From: Piliocolobus tephrosceles
Lineage: Eukaryota > Chordata > Mammalia > Primates > Cercopithecidae
NCBI RefSeq assembly: GCF_002776525.5
Contig: NC_045441.1
Coordinates: forward strand, 113,517,831 to 113,581,830
Direction of reading: 5' to 3'
DNA: 64,000 nucleotides
Below, one piece after another: positions 24,705-35,957 of the stretch (positions are counted from its first letter, which is position 1; every line of letters begins with the position of its first letter). The notes below the pieces were generated by a model. The model saw nothing but the letters and a program-made list of their open reading frames with translations, made no database searches and was not told the origin of the DNA. Both the position numbers and the translations under genes were made by a program.

Positions 24705-25412
24705 TGATACCCTTTAGGATGGTAATTGTAAAAAAAAGAAGAAAAAACAAGTGTTGGTGAGGATGGGGAGAAATTGGAACCTTTGCACATTGTTGGGGAT
24801 AATATAAAATGATACAGCCACTGTGGAAAATGGGTTGGTAATTACCACATTATCTAGCAATTCTACCTCTCGCTGTATGCTCAAAATAAAAACAAACAGA
24901 GATTCAAACAGATATTTGTAGACCAAGGTTCATAGCAGCATTATCCGCAATAACCAAAATGTGAAAGCAGCCCAAGTGTTCATTGACAGATGAATGGAAA
25001 AACAAAATGTAATGTGAATACAGTGGAACAAAATGTGATGTATATACAATATTCAATCTTTAAAAGTAAGTAAATTATGACAGATGCTTACAACGTGGGT
25101 GAACCTTGAAAACATCCTAAGTAAAATAAGCCAGTCAAAAAAGGACACTTACTGTAATACTCCAGTTTTATCAGGTACCTAGAGTAATCAAATTCATAGA
25201 GACAGAATGCAGAATGTAGAATGCTTGAGGGAAAGGGAAGGAATGGGAAACTACTGTTTAATGGGTACAGAGTTTTCACTGGTGAAGATAAAAAAATTAC
25301 TAAGTGGTAATGGTTGCACAACAATGTAAACATACTTCTTGCCACAAAACTGTGCACTTAAGTGATTAAGGTAGTACATATTATGTATACTTTACCACAG
25401 TAAAATATTCTA
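24705..25412 (+). mobile_element. Old L1M 3' end (L1MC/L1ME group)
   Basis: GTTGGTGAGGATGGGGAGAAATTGGAACC, then GGTTCATAGCAGCATTATCCGCAATAACC, AAGTAAAATAAGCCAGTC, GTACCTAGAGTAATCAAATTCATAGAGACAGAA and TTGCACAACAATGTAAACATAC are, in order, the end of ORF2 and the 3' untranslated region of an old L1 read rightward. Confidence 0.9.
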
Positions 25413-26204
25413 TTAACATAAAAAATAATTAATATAGAAATTCCAATTATACTTTGGAAACTGAGTCACTTTAGTTGGCTTCCTTTTCTGACTACATTTT
25501 CAGGCAATTTACGTTTCTACTTTTACATTATAATGGAATCCATTGCCAGAAAGTAAGAGAAATAGATGCCGCATAAGCAAAAGTAGCAAATGCTGTCTAT
25601 ACCATAGCTCCAAAGTAGGATGTAGGCTTGAGGTAGTTGCAAAAACCAAAAAAAAAAAACAAGTCAGAAGGAGAGTTTTGGCAATCAGAAGCAGAGGGAC
25701 CATGAATTTTACAGAAGGATCGAGAAGGTTTTTGTAAATAATGTGTTTTACTTTTAGATTCTCTTTCTTCAGCCATAAAATGGGAGACTCATCAGACACT
25801 GTTTATAGTTTTTGAATCAGTTTGAATCATCATACAACCCCCATTAATTCAGTTCAGCATTTTGATTCTCCCTCTAGATTGAAAGATCCTTTGGAATATA
25901 ATTGATGCTATTTTTATTCCTAAATTCCTTGTCATTTATGATAATAATTTATTAATAATGAATAAATGAAGGCAAACTCTGTAACACAGTGCTCATTTTA
26001 TCAGAATGTGCAGTTTAGGGAAATATTGATTTCCTTATCAGCCAAACAACTGATATGCATCTTAGCTGAGAAGTTGACCTATCCGATTCAGGAAAAATAT
26101 TCAAAGATTTTGTTAATCTACAAGTGCAGAATAAAACACCAATTTTGGTGAATTGAACCTGCCACAAAATAACAATCCATAGAGAAAGATAAGATAATTA
26201 AAGC
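25413..26204. other. Unassigned AT-rich stretch
   Basis: Opposite-strand open frames at 25509-25799 and 25543-25737 carry no motif; an A11 run lies at 25650. Confidence 0.5.
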
Positions 26205-26452
26205 ATAATAGCAGTCAACATTTTATTTAGCATTTACTAAGTGCCAGACTCTGTATTAAGCACTTTTTATGAATTCTCTTATTTACATTTTGCAAAGAGT
26301 TTTGAGATATATATTTTTTATTTTAAAAGTGAAAGAATCCAAAGATATAAAGTTAAATGTTTTTCCCAAGACCGAAGTAACTATTTGATTAATAGTTTAA
26401 ACTCAGAGAATTGAATCCATGACCTACAGTGTTTTAAAACCAATGTATATTT
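26205..26452 (+). mobile_element. MIR SINE, near full length
   Basis: CATTTACTAAGTGCCAGACTCTGTATTAAGCACTTT, then ATTCTCTTATTTACA, then GTTAAATGTTTTTCCCAAGACCGAAG and CAGAGAATTGAATCCATGACC match the core and 3' region of MIR, decayed as usual. Confidence 0.85.
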
Positions 26453-27599
26453 CTTAACTGAGGTGACATGAGAAGCAGAAGACCAGGAAGTTCTGACTTT
26501 GGGTAAACATTGGGCCACTCTGCACATGTAACTTCTTAACTCAAAGATTTGTGCTAACTCTAAAATGACTGTTGATGAGATCCTTATTAGTGGTCACAGA
26601 TTTCACAGCTTTTTTTTTTTTCTGTTTTCTGTTTTAAGGAGTGAACATTTTAATGGTTTTCAGTAGTGAAATAGCCATTTAAGGTTTATTAAGAGCATCT
26701 GTAAGTCTGTGGCTTTTTGTGGAACGCTATGGGAACAGATACATATTTAAAATAAAAGTGACATGCCTATTTCTGTAAAAGAGGAGCTAAAATATTTCTG
26801 TAGGAAAAAGATCTGTTTTTTAAAACAGATAGTTAAAAGTAACTTTTTCAATAAAATAAAACGATTTAACTTTTTAAAGTACGTGATTTAGTTATTCATG
26901 CCAAAAAATTAAGTATACATGAGTTCTCATTTTAAGTGCTCATGTGAAAATATTTCTCCTTGCAAAGCTTGCTTTACAGGTGTTCCTGTAACGTGGGGCC
27001 AGCCTTGTATGTAGCTTTTCAATGTGCTAGACATACACAATGTGTATAATACCACTGACCAGGTGTATACTCATTGGTAACTACTGTCTAGCCTCTTTAG
27101 CTCTCTTGGTTTTAGTGCACTACTAATGAGATCTAGCTCATCACTTCATTCCTCCAAAGGTCATGTAGCTCTAAACAAACAAAGCATAGCTGCACAGAGC
27201 CATCCTCCACACCTTTAATGCAATTTAACTCTTGTCCATACGTGTTATGTTGATTTGGGCAAGAGAGTCTCTGTTGTGGAAACAAAAGAAATGAAATAAA
27301 ACAAATAAGGATCACCACCCCCAGTCCCACCAGGCAACTCAAAATATAGGCCCTGATTCACCAATACTATTTTTGCCTTATTTCTGCATTATTTGATAAA
27401 GCCATCAGTTTAATCATTATGTTCTATTTCTGAAGTTGTTTCATTGAAGAATAACAGACACATAGAAAAAGAAAACACCATGAATATACATCTCAATAAT
27501 TCATCATTAAGAAAGTATTCTCATTTAACCATCTCCAAGGTACGCATGATAATGATTTCTAATATTATAGTCTGTTTTTCCCTAGTGTTTGGCTCTAAT
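26453..27599. other. Unassigned AT-rich stretch
   Basis: No gene; a T12 run lies near 26611. The minus-strand open frame 27133-27342 has no motif. Confidence 0.5.
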
Positions 27600-27860
27600 A
27601 ATAAGTGTGTACTCATATTTTTGTTGGTATATACTAGGAAATGAGAATTGCTGCGTCACGTTGCAGGTTCAGATTCAGTTTTAAAACATAATACCAAACC
27701 ATATTGCAGCATTGGTTGTTTAATTTTACACTCCTACTACAGGGTAAGAGAATTTCCATCACTCATATCCTTGCCAACCTTCTTATGAGTAACGTAAGGC
27801 TGAGTTTTATTATTATATCAATATGACAAATACTTTGTTTTAATTTGGGACATTTCATAC
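27600..27860 (-). mobile_element. Very old L1M/L1ME fragment
   Basis: TATACTAGGAAATGAGAATTGCTGCGTCAC, CCAAACCATATTGCAGCATTGG, TTTACACTCCTACTAC and CTCATATCCTTGCCAACCTT match, in order, the complement of the L1 ORF2 end (ACCTAGGAGTGGAATTGCTGGGTCA...TCCACATCCTCGCCAACA). Confidence 0.75.
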
Positions 27861-28045
27861 CTTTACATTCAATATAGTTACTGATATGTTATGATATAAA
27901 TCTGTAATCTCTGTCTTTGCTTCATCTATCATTCACCTACCTTTTTTTCTGGTTAAGGAATGTCAAACTCTATGTTTTGCTTCCTTGCCTTTGTCTTTCC
28001 GTCTCCTTTTCTAGCTTCATCAAGGGTCCTAGGGAAAAAGCACCC
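27861..28045. other. Unassigned stretch
   Basis: No feature seen. Confidence 0.45.
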
Positions 28046-28123
28046 ATATATATATATATATATATTTAAATTCAACAACTCAGACTTTATTTCAGATCTT
28101 CTGAAAAAAAAAAAAAAAAAAAA
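28046..28123. repeat. (TA)n and A20 simple repeats
   Basis: A dinucleotide TA run of about 10 units at 28046-28065 and a pure run of 20 A at 28104-28123, both likely length-variable. Confidence 0.95.
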
Positions 28124-28184
28124 CCCTGCATAATGTGATCTCCAGTTTATTGTACACATTAAAATTTGAGAACACATAATTTTT

Positions 28185-28400
28185 ATAAACATTTGGTGCC
28201 TTTTGTGTGCTAGGCATTTCATAAACCTTATCTCATTTTCTCTTCAAAGAATTCTACATGAGAGAGAAAGAGGATAAGAGAAGAATAAAAAAAGAGAGGG
28301 AGAGGGAATCAGTCAAATAACATGGTCAAGGTCAGGTTCACAGAAGTTAAAGAAGGCAGTATGACCCAGTTTGTTTAATTCTAAAGTCTATACAATTTTC
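28185..28400 (+). mobile_element. MIR-like SINE remnant
   Basis: TGTGTGCTAGGCATTTCATAAACCTTATCTCATTT, then AATAACATGGTCAAGGTCAGGTTCACA and TTCTAAAGTCTATA fit the MIR order (core; AAGTAACTTGCCCAAGGTCACAC; 3' end), with a purine-rich insertion between (28260-28310). Confidence 0.65.
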
Positions 28401-28554
28401 AGAGGATCCCATGGTCTTTTTTGTTGGTAGATTGCTTACATCTACTTTGTAAATATAAAAAAGATACAAAATAATCATAAAGCTAATAAATTTTATAATT
28501 TTAGTTAACAAATGACTGTTTCTTTCTCTAACAATATTTAATTACAAATTTATC

Positions 28555-28735
28555 CCATCAGAAAACCTATGTATCTGTACACACATATACATGCAGATAT
28601 GCACACATGTATATAACTATGTATAAAATATGTATGTGTGTATACCTATAACATATACATATAATTTGGAATGTTTCCCTTCATTGTATATATTTTTATA
28701 TATATATGTATACTGTCAAGTGTACACATATAGGA
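28555..28735. repeat. Alternating purine-pyrimidine AT/TG-rich tract
   Basis: Degenerate (TATG/ACAT)n text such as ACATGTATATAACTATG and TATATATATGTATAC, with no single clean unit. Confidence 0.75.
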
Positions 28736-31700
28736 TTTAGAATGTATTTTCTTTCTCTTTCTATTTTTTTATTTCCAACATTTATTTTAAGTTTGGGGTT
28801 ACATGTGCAGGATGTGCAAGTTTGTTACATAGGTAAAACTGTGCCATGGTGCTTTGCTGCACAGATTATCCCATCACTCAGGTATTAAGCTCAGAATCCA
28901 CTAACTATTCTTCCTGATCCTCTTCCTCCTCCCCCCCACCCCCCACTCTTCAACAGCCTCAGTGTGTGTTGTTCCCCACTATATATCCATGTGTTCTCAT
29001 AATTTAGCTTCCACTTATAAATGAGAATGTGTGGCATTTGGTTTTCTGTTCCTGCATTAGTTTGCTAAGGATAATGGCCTCCAGCTCCATTCATGTCCCT
29101 GAAAAAGACATGATCTCATTCCTTTTTATGGCTACATAATATTCCATGGTGTATATGTACCACATTGTCTTTATCCATTCTATCACTGATGGGGATCTAG
29201 GCTGATTGCATGCCTTTTCTATTGTGAATAGTGCTGCAATGAACATACACATGCATGTGTCTTTGTAATAGAATGGTTTATATTCCTCTGGGTATATACC
29301 TAGTAATGGGATTGCTGGGTTGAATGATATTCCTGTCTCTATGTCTTTGAGGACTTGCCACGCTGATTGAACTAATTTACAGTTCCACCAACGGTGTAAA
29401 AGTGTTCCCTTTTCTCCACAACCTAACCAGCATCTGTTATTTATGACTTTTTAATAAAAGTCTTTCTGACTAGTGTAAGATGGTATCTCATTGTGGTTTT
29501 GATCTGCATTTCTCTAATGATCAGTGATGCTGAGTTTTTTCTTCATATGCTTTTTGACCACATGTATGTCTTTTGAAAAGTATCTGTTCATCACCCTTGT
29601 CCACTTTTTAATGAGGTCTTTTAAAAAAAAATTATTTAAGTTCCTTTGTAGATTCTGGACATTGGACCTTTGTCAGATGGATGGATTGCAAAAATTTTCT
29701 CCCATTCTGTAGGCTGTCTTTTCACTCTGTTGACAGTTTCTTTTGCTGTTCAGAAGCTCTTTAGTTTAATTAGATCTCATTTATCAAATTTTGCTTTTGT
29801 TGCACTTGCCTTTGGCATCTTTATCATGAAATCTTTGCCAGTGCCTATCTTGTAAATGGTATTGCCTAGATTTTCTATTAGGGTTTTTATAGTTTTGGGT
29901 CTTACATTTAAGTCTTAAATGCATCTTGAGTTGATTTTTGTATATAGTGTAAGGAAGGGGTCCAGTTTCAATTTTCTCCATATGGCTAGCCAGTTCTCCT
30001 AGCACCATACATTAAATAGAAAATCCTTTCCCTGTTACTTGTTTTTGTCAGGTTTGTCAAAGAGCAGATGGTTGTAAGTGTGTGGTCTTATTTCTGGGTT
30101 GTGTATTCTATTCGACTCCATTGGTCTGTGTGTCTGTTCTTGGACTAGTACCGTGCTGCTTTGATTATTTTAGCCCTGTAGTATAGTTTGAAATCAGGTA
30201 GTGTGATGCCTCTGGCTTTGATCTTTTTGCTTAGAATTGCCTTTGCCATTTGTGCTCTATGTTGGTTCTGTATGGATTTTAAAATAGTTTTTTCTAGTTC
30301 TGTGAAGAATGTCATTGGTAGTTTGATAGGAATACCTTTGAATCTATAAATCGCTTTGGGCAGTATAGCCATTGAAATGAGAGTGATTCTTCCTACCCAT
30401 GAGCATGGAATGATTCTCCACTTGTTTGTGCCATTTCTGATTTCTTTTAGCAGTGGTTTATACTTCTCCTTGAATAAGTCTTTCACTTCCCTTGTTAGCT
30501 GTATTCCCAGGTATTTCATTCTTTTTGTGGCAGTCATGAATGGGAATACATTTGTGATTTGGCTCTCAGCTTGCCTGAAGACTTTTTGAAGTTGTTTAAA
30601 AGTTTTAAAAGCTTTTGGGGTGAGATGGTGGGGTTTTTTAGATACAGGATTATATCATCTTCAAACAAAGATAATTTTACTTCCTCACTTCTTAATTGAA
30701 TACCCTTTATTTCTTTCTCTTGCATAATTTCCTTGGCCAGAACTTCCAATACTATTTTGAATAGGAGTGGTGACAGGGGACTTCCTTGCCTTGTACTGGT
30801 TTTCAAGGGGAAGATTTCCAGCTTTTGCCCGTTCAGTATGATATTGGCTGTGGGTTTATCATATATGGCTCATTATTTTGAGGTATATTCCTTCAATACC
30901 TAGTTCACTTAGAGTTCTTAACATTAAGGGATGTTGAATTTTATCAAAGGTCTTTTCTGCATCTATTGAGATAATCATGAGGTTTTTGTCTTTAGTTCTG
31001 TTTGTGTGATGAATCACATTTGTTGATTTGCATATTTTGAACCAACATGGCATTCTGGGGATGAAGCCTACTTGATTGCAATGGATAAGCTTTTGATGTG
31101 TTGCTGGATTTGGTTTGCCAGTATTTTGTTGAGGATTTTTGCATTGATATTCATCAAGGATATTCACCTGAGGTTTTCTTTTTTTGTTGTATCTCTGCCA
31201 GGTTTTAGTATCAGGATGATGTTTGCCTCATAGAATGAGTTAGGGAGGAGTGCCTTCTACTGAAATTGTTGGAGCAGTTTCAGTAGGAATGCTATCAGCT
31301 CTTCTTTGTACCTCTGGTGGAATTCAGCTGTGAATCTGTCTGGTCCTGGGTTTTCTTTGTTTGGTAGACTACTTTACTGCCTCAATTTTAGAACTCATCA
31401 TTGGTCTATTCAGGCATTCAATTTCTTCCTAGTTCAGTCTTGGGAGGGTGTATGTGTCCAGGTATTTATCAATTTCTTCTAGATTTTCTACTTTATGTTC
31501 ATAGCGGTGTCTATAATATTATCTGATGGTTGTTTGTATTTCTGTAGGGTCAATAGTAATATCTCCCTTATTATTTCTGATTGTGTTTATTTGGAGCTTC
31601 TCTCTTTTCTTCTATTAGTCTACCCAGCAGTCTATTTTATTAATTTTTTCAAAAACCAGCTTCTGGATTCATTGATCTTTTGAAGGGCTATTTGTGTGTC

Positions 31701-32312
31701 TTTCTCCTTCAGTTCAGTTCTGATCTTGGTTATTTCTTGTCTTCTGCTAACTTTGGGGTTGTCTTGCTCTTTGTTCTCTAGTCCTTTTAGTTGTAATGTT
31801 ACATTGTTAACTTAAGATATTTCTAGCTTTTCGATGTGGGCATTTAGTGTAATAAATTTCCCTCTTAATACTATGTTAGCTGTGTCCCAGATATTCTGGT
31901 ACATTGCCTCTTTGTTCTCATTAGTTTCAAAGAACTTGATTCTGCCTTAATTTCATTATTTACCCAAAAGTCATTTAGGAGCAGGTTGTTCAATTTCTAT
32001 GTAGTTCTAACATTTTGAGTTAATTTCTTAATCTTGAGTTCTAATTTGGTTGTGCTGTGGTTCAAGAGGCTGTTTGTTATTATTTCAGTTCTTTTGCATT
32101 TGCCAAGGAGTGTTTTACTTCTGATTCTGTGATCGAATTTAGAGTAAATGCCATGTGGCAATAAGAAGAATGCATATTCTTTGTTTTAGGGTGGAGATTT
32201 CTGTAGATATCTATCAGGTACACTTGATCCAGAGCCAAGGTCAGGTCCTAAAGTGTATTTGTCAATTTTCTGTCTTGATGATCTAATATTATCAGTAGGA
32301 TGTTAAAGTCTC

Positions 32313-32671
32313 TGATATGGTTTGACTGTTTCCCCATCCAAATTTCATCTTGAATTGTAATCTCCACATGTCAAGGGAAGAGCTTCGTGGGAGGTGACTG
32401 GATCATGAGGGCAGTTTCCCCCATGCTTTCTCATGATAGTGTGGGAGTTCTCATGAGATCTGATGATTTTAAAAGTGGCAGTTTCCCCTTTGCACTCTCT
32501 TCTGCCACCATATAAAATGTGCCTTGCTTCCCAGTCACTTTCTGCCATGACTGTAATTTTCCTGAGGTCTCCCAAGCCATGTGAAACTGTGACTCAATTA
32601 AACCTCCTTTCTTTATAAATTAGTCAGTCTCAGATAGTATTTTTATAGCAGTATAATAATGAATTAATACA
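32313..32671 (+). repeat. THE1 5' LTR
   Basis: 359 bp, with GGGAGGTGACTGGATCATGAGGG, GTTCTCATGAGATCTGATGA, CTGCCACCATATAAAATGTG and CAATTAAACCTCC as THE1 landmarks. The ATTAAA-type poly(A) signal lies about 75 bp from the end. Confidence 0.95.
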
Positions 32672-34190
32672 GACAATTGGTACCAAGATTGTGGGACACT
32701 GCTATAATGATAACCTGAAAATGTGGAAGCAACTTTGAAACTGGGTAACAGTCAGTGGTTGGAATAGTTTGGAGGGCTCAGAAGAAGACAGGAAGAAGAG
32801 GGAAAGTTTGGAACTTTGTAGAGCCTTGTTGAACGGTTTTGACCAAAATGCTGATAATGATATGGACAATGAAGTCCAGGCTGAGGTGTTCTCAGATAGA
32901 GATATGGAACTTATTGGGAACTGGAATAAAGGTCATTATTGCTATGCTTTAGCAAAAAGACTGGTGGCATTTTGCCCCTATCCTAGCTGTTGAATTTTGA
33001 ACTTGAGAGAGATGGTTTAAAATTGGAACTTAAGTTTAAAAGCAAGCAGATCATGAAAGTTTGGAAAATTTTCAGCTTGGTGAGGTCAAAACGAAAACCC
33101 TATATTCTGGGGAGAAATTCAAGCTGGTTGCAGAAATTTGCACAAGCAATGAGGAGTCAAATGGTAATAGCCAAGATAATGGGGAAAATGTCTCTAGGGA
33201 ATATCAGAGATCTTTGAGGCAGCCCCTTCCATCACAGACTTAGAGGCCTAGGAGAGAAAAATAGTTTCATGAACTTGGCCCACAGTCTCACTGCTCTGTG
33301 CAGCTTAGGGACTTGGTGCCCTGCATCCTAGCTACTTCAGCTCCAGCCTTGGCTAAAAGGGACCAATGTACAGCTCAGGTCATTGCTTTGAAGAGTGCAG
33401 ACCCCAAGCCTCAGTGGCTTCCACATGGTATTGAGTCTGCAGGTATGCAGAAGACAATAGTTGAGCTTTGGGAACCTTCTGCCTAGGTTTCAGAGGATGT
33501 ATGGAAATGTCTTGACATCCAGAAAGAAGTCTGCTGCAGGGGCAGAGCCCCCTTGTAGAACCTCTGCTAGGACAGCGTGGAAGGGAAATGTGGGGTCAGA
33601 ATCCCCACACAGAGTCCCCACTGGGGCACTGCCTAATGGAGCTGTGAGAAGAGGGCCACCATCTTCCAGACCCCAGAATGGTAGATCCAACAACTTTCAC
33701 TGTGCGCCTGGAAAAGCCACAGGCACTCAACTTCAGCACACCGAAGCGGCTGCTGTGTGTATACCCTGCTAAGCCACAGGGGCAGAGCTGCCCAAGGCTG
33801 TGGAAGCCTACTCACTTGCATCAGTGTGCCCTGGATGTGAGACATGGAGTCAAAGGAAATTTTGAAGCTTTAAGATTTAATGGCTACCCAGCAGGATTTC
33901 AGACTTCTGTGGGGCCTGTGACCCCCTTTTCTTTGGGCCAATTTCTACCATTTGGAATGGAAATATTTACCCATTGCCTGTACCCCCACTGTATCTTGGA
34001 AGTAACTAACTTGCTTTTGACTTTACAGACTCATAGACAGAAGGGACTTTACTTGTCGCAGATGAGAGTTTGGACTTAGACTTTTGAGTTAATGATGGAA
34101 TGAGTTAAGACTTTGGGGGAACTGCTGAGAAGGCATTATTGATTTGGAAATGTGAAAAGGACATGAGATTTGGGAGGGGACGGGGCAGAA
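32672..34190 (+). pseudogene. THE1 internal region, no functional protein
   Basis: Begins GACAATTGGTACCAAGATTG and continues AATGTGGAAGCAACTTTGAAACTGGG, the usual MaLR interior start; about 1.52 kb, close to full length. Family knowledge: THE1 interiors carry a decayed gag-like frame and no polymerase. Open stretches remain at 32769-32993 and 33678-34079 (133 codons, starting MVDPTTFTVRL), neither with a known active motif. It is relatively GC-rich in 33490-33840. Confidence 0.9.
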
Positions 34191-34548
34191 TGATATGGCT
34201 TGGCTCTGTGTCCCCACCCAAATCTCATCTCAAATTGTAATTCCCACATGTTGAGAGAGGGACCTGGTGGGAAGTGATTGGATAAGGGAGGAAGTTTTCC
34301 TCATGATGTTCTCGTGATAGTGAGGGTATTCTGACAAGATCTGGTTGTTCAGTAAAAGTCTAGCATTTCCCCTGTCTCTCCTGCCACCATGTAAAATGTG
34401 CCTTGCTTCCCATTGACCTTCTGCCATGATTGTAATTTTCCTGTGACTTCCCTAGCCATGTGAACTGTGAGTCAATAAACCTCCTTTCTCTATAAATTAC
34501 CCAACCTCAGGTAGTATCTTTATAGCAGTGTGAAAACCGACTAATACA
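34191..34548 (+). repeat. THE1 3' LTR
   Basis: 358 bp. Same order of landmarks as the 5' LTR but widely diverged from it (for example GGAAGTGATTGGATAAGGGAGG against GGAGGTGACTGGATCATGAGGG), fitting an old insertion. Confidence 0.95.
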
Positions 34549-35054
34549 GTCTGCCACTATTATTGTGTGGAAGTCTAAGTCTCTGAAGGTCTCTAAGAAC
34601 TTGCTTTATAAATCTTAGTGTTCCTATATTGGATGCATATATATTTAGGATAGTTAGATCTTTTCTTTGAATTGAACCTTTTACCATCATGTAGTGCCCC
34701 CTTTGTCCTATTTTATTTTTGTTAGTGTAAAGTCTGTTTTGCCAGAAACTAGGATTGCAACCCCTGCTTTTTTTGGTTTTTCATTTGCCTGGTAAATTTT
34801 CCTCCATCCCTTTATTTTGAGCCTATGTGTGTCTTTGCAATGTGAGCTGCATCTCTTAAAGATAGCATACCAATGGGTCATGATTCTTTATCCAGCTTGC
34901 CTCTCTATGTCTTTTAATTGGGCATTTAGCCCATTTAAATTTAATGTTAGTATTTCTATTTGTGGATTTGATCCTGTCATCATAATGCTAGCTGGTTATT
35001 TTACAGACTTGTTTATGTGGGTGCTACATAGTGTGACTCGTCTGTGTATTTCAG

Positions 35055-35291
35055 TATGTTTATGCAGTGGCTGGTAATAGTTTTTCCTTTCTGTATTTAG
35101 TGCTTCCTTCAGGAACTCTTGTAAGGCAGTGCTGGTGGTAACAAATTTCCTCAGCATTTGCTTGAGGACCTTATTTCTCCTTTGCTAATGAAACTTAGTT
35201 TGTCTGAATGTGAAACTCTTAGTTGGAATTTCTTTTCTTTAAGAATATTGAATATTGGCCCCCAATCTCTTCTGACTTGTAGGGTTTCTGC
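35055..35291 (-). pseudogene. L1 ORF1 C-terminal remnant
   Basis: The complement reads AETLQ-like, then RRDWGPIFNILKE-like, KLSFISKGEI, and LQEFLKEALNTERKN-like text, the C-terminal RNA-binding end of L1 ORF1 protein. About 78 codons of the roughly 338 remain. They join directly to 5' untranslated sequence at about 35291. Confidence 0.8.
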
Positions 35292-35524
35292 CCACACCTT
35301 CCTTTTGTTAGGGGTGGGGGTTCCCATGGCTCAGTGTCACTCCTGAATGGGCAGGCGCCCTGCCCTGCTTTTCCCTGTTCTACATGGATTGAGTTGTTTC
35401 CCTGATCAGTTCCAATATGAGTACCTGTATATTTCAGTTAAAGATGCTGTATTTACCTGCCCCTTTCATTCCTCTCCCGAGTGCCACACAAGGTAGCTGC
35501 TTCTAATCAACCTTCTTGGCCCTG

Positions 35525-35640
35525 ACCCTTCCTTTCTTTCTTTTAAAACATCATAATTAAAAAACCAATAAGTCATAAATACTTATTTTAAATACCTTCT
35601 GAGATAAAAAATAATTTTAAATAAAAGTAAGGATTACTTT
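35525..35640. other. Short AT-rich spacer
   Basis: Flanking DNA between the L1 5' end and an Alu tail; nothing recognised. Confidence 0.5.
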
Positions 35641-35957
35641 TTTTTTCTTTTTTTATTTTTATTTTTATTTTTTTGAGACAGAGTCTCATACTGTTGCCTG
35701 GGCTGGAATGTAGTGGTGCAATCTCGGCTTACTGCCTGGGCTGGAATGCAGTAGTGTGATCTCGACTTACTTCAATCTCTGCTTCCTGTGTTAAAGAGGT
35801 CCTTTTGCCTCAGCCTCCCAAGTAGCTGGGATTACAGGTGCCCACCACCACGCCCAGCTAATTTTTTGTATTTTTAGTAGAGACCGGGTTTCACCATGTT
35901 GGCCAGGCTGGTCTTGAACTCCTGACCTCATGATTTGCCCACCTTGGCCTCCCAAAA
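35641..35957 (-). mobile_element. Alu with internal 38-bp duplication and missing 5' tip
   Basis: A T-rich tail with (TTTTTA)n text, then the reverse-complement Alu. 35695-35732 (TGCCTGGGCTGGAATGTAGT...) is repeated as 35733-35770 with four differences. The Alu ends at CTCCCAAAAAGCTAAGG, lacking the final 30 bp or so that would be its 5' end. CACCATGTTGGCCAGGCTGG indicates an AluS-type source. Confidence 0.93.

Larger units (their letters stand above)
32313..34548 (+). mobile_element. THE1 MaLR provirus (LTR-internal-LTR) inserted in L1 ORF2
   Basis: A complete structure: 5' LTR 32313-32671, internal region 32672-34190, 3' LTR 34191-34548, about 2.24 kb in all. Both LTRs begin TGATATGG and end TTAATACA/CTAATACA. 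The target duplication is GTCTC at 32308-32312 and GTCTG at 34549-34553 (one mismatch). The interrupted L1 text reads on across the site. The two LTRs differ at many positions, so the insertion is old. THE1 is a non-autonomous relative of ERVL. Confidence 0.96.
29000..34982 (-). pseudogene. L1 ORF2 pseudogene (endonuclease-reverse transcriptase), split by THE1
   Basis: Intact L1 ORF2 protein nicks target DNA and reverse-transcribes L1 RNA in place. Leaving out the THE1 insertion, about 3.7 kb of ORF2-derived text remains, close to the family's full length. The start region (complement of 34965-34983) is ATGATGACAGGATCAAAT. Reverse-transcriptase landmarks are visible: DAEKTFDKIQHP (about 30950-30985), RQGSPLSPLLF (about 30760-30795) and LFEDDIILYL (about 30650-30680), which replaces the usual FADD with FEDD. 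C-terminal open fragments lie at 30145-30537. Multiple stops and frameshifts plus the provirus make it non-functional. Confidence 0.88.
28765..35524 (-). mobile_element. L1 LINE (L1PB/L1PA group), both ends present, central deletion, split by THE1
   Basis: The left end is a T-rich tail followed by the complement of the L1 3' untranslated region (GTTACATGTGCAGGATGTGCAAGTTTGTTACATAGG). ORF2 text runs rightward from about 29000 to its start codon region near 34980. Then come the last roughly 78 codons of ORF1 (to about 35291), then an abrupt switch to about 230 bp of L1 5' untranslated sequence ending near 35524 (complement of GGCCAAGAAGGTTGATTAGA). So both termini are kept but most of ORF1 and the rest of the 5' untranslated region are missing. 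A THE1 provirus interrupts at 32313-34548. Confidence 0.92.

Noticed and set aside
30145..31167. Several 90-130 codon minus-strand open frames that look like a gene cluster
   Set aside because: They are consecutive pieces of one L1 ORF2 (DAEKTFDKIQ, SPLSPLLF and FEDD motifs), separated by stops and frameshifts.
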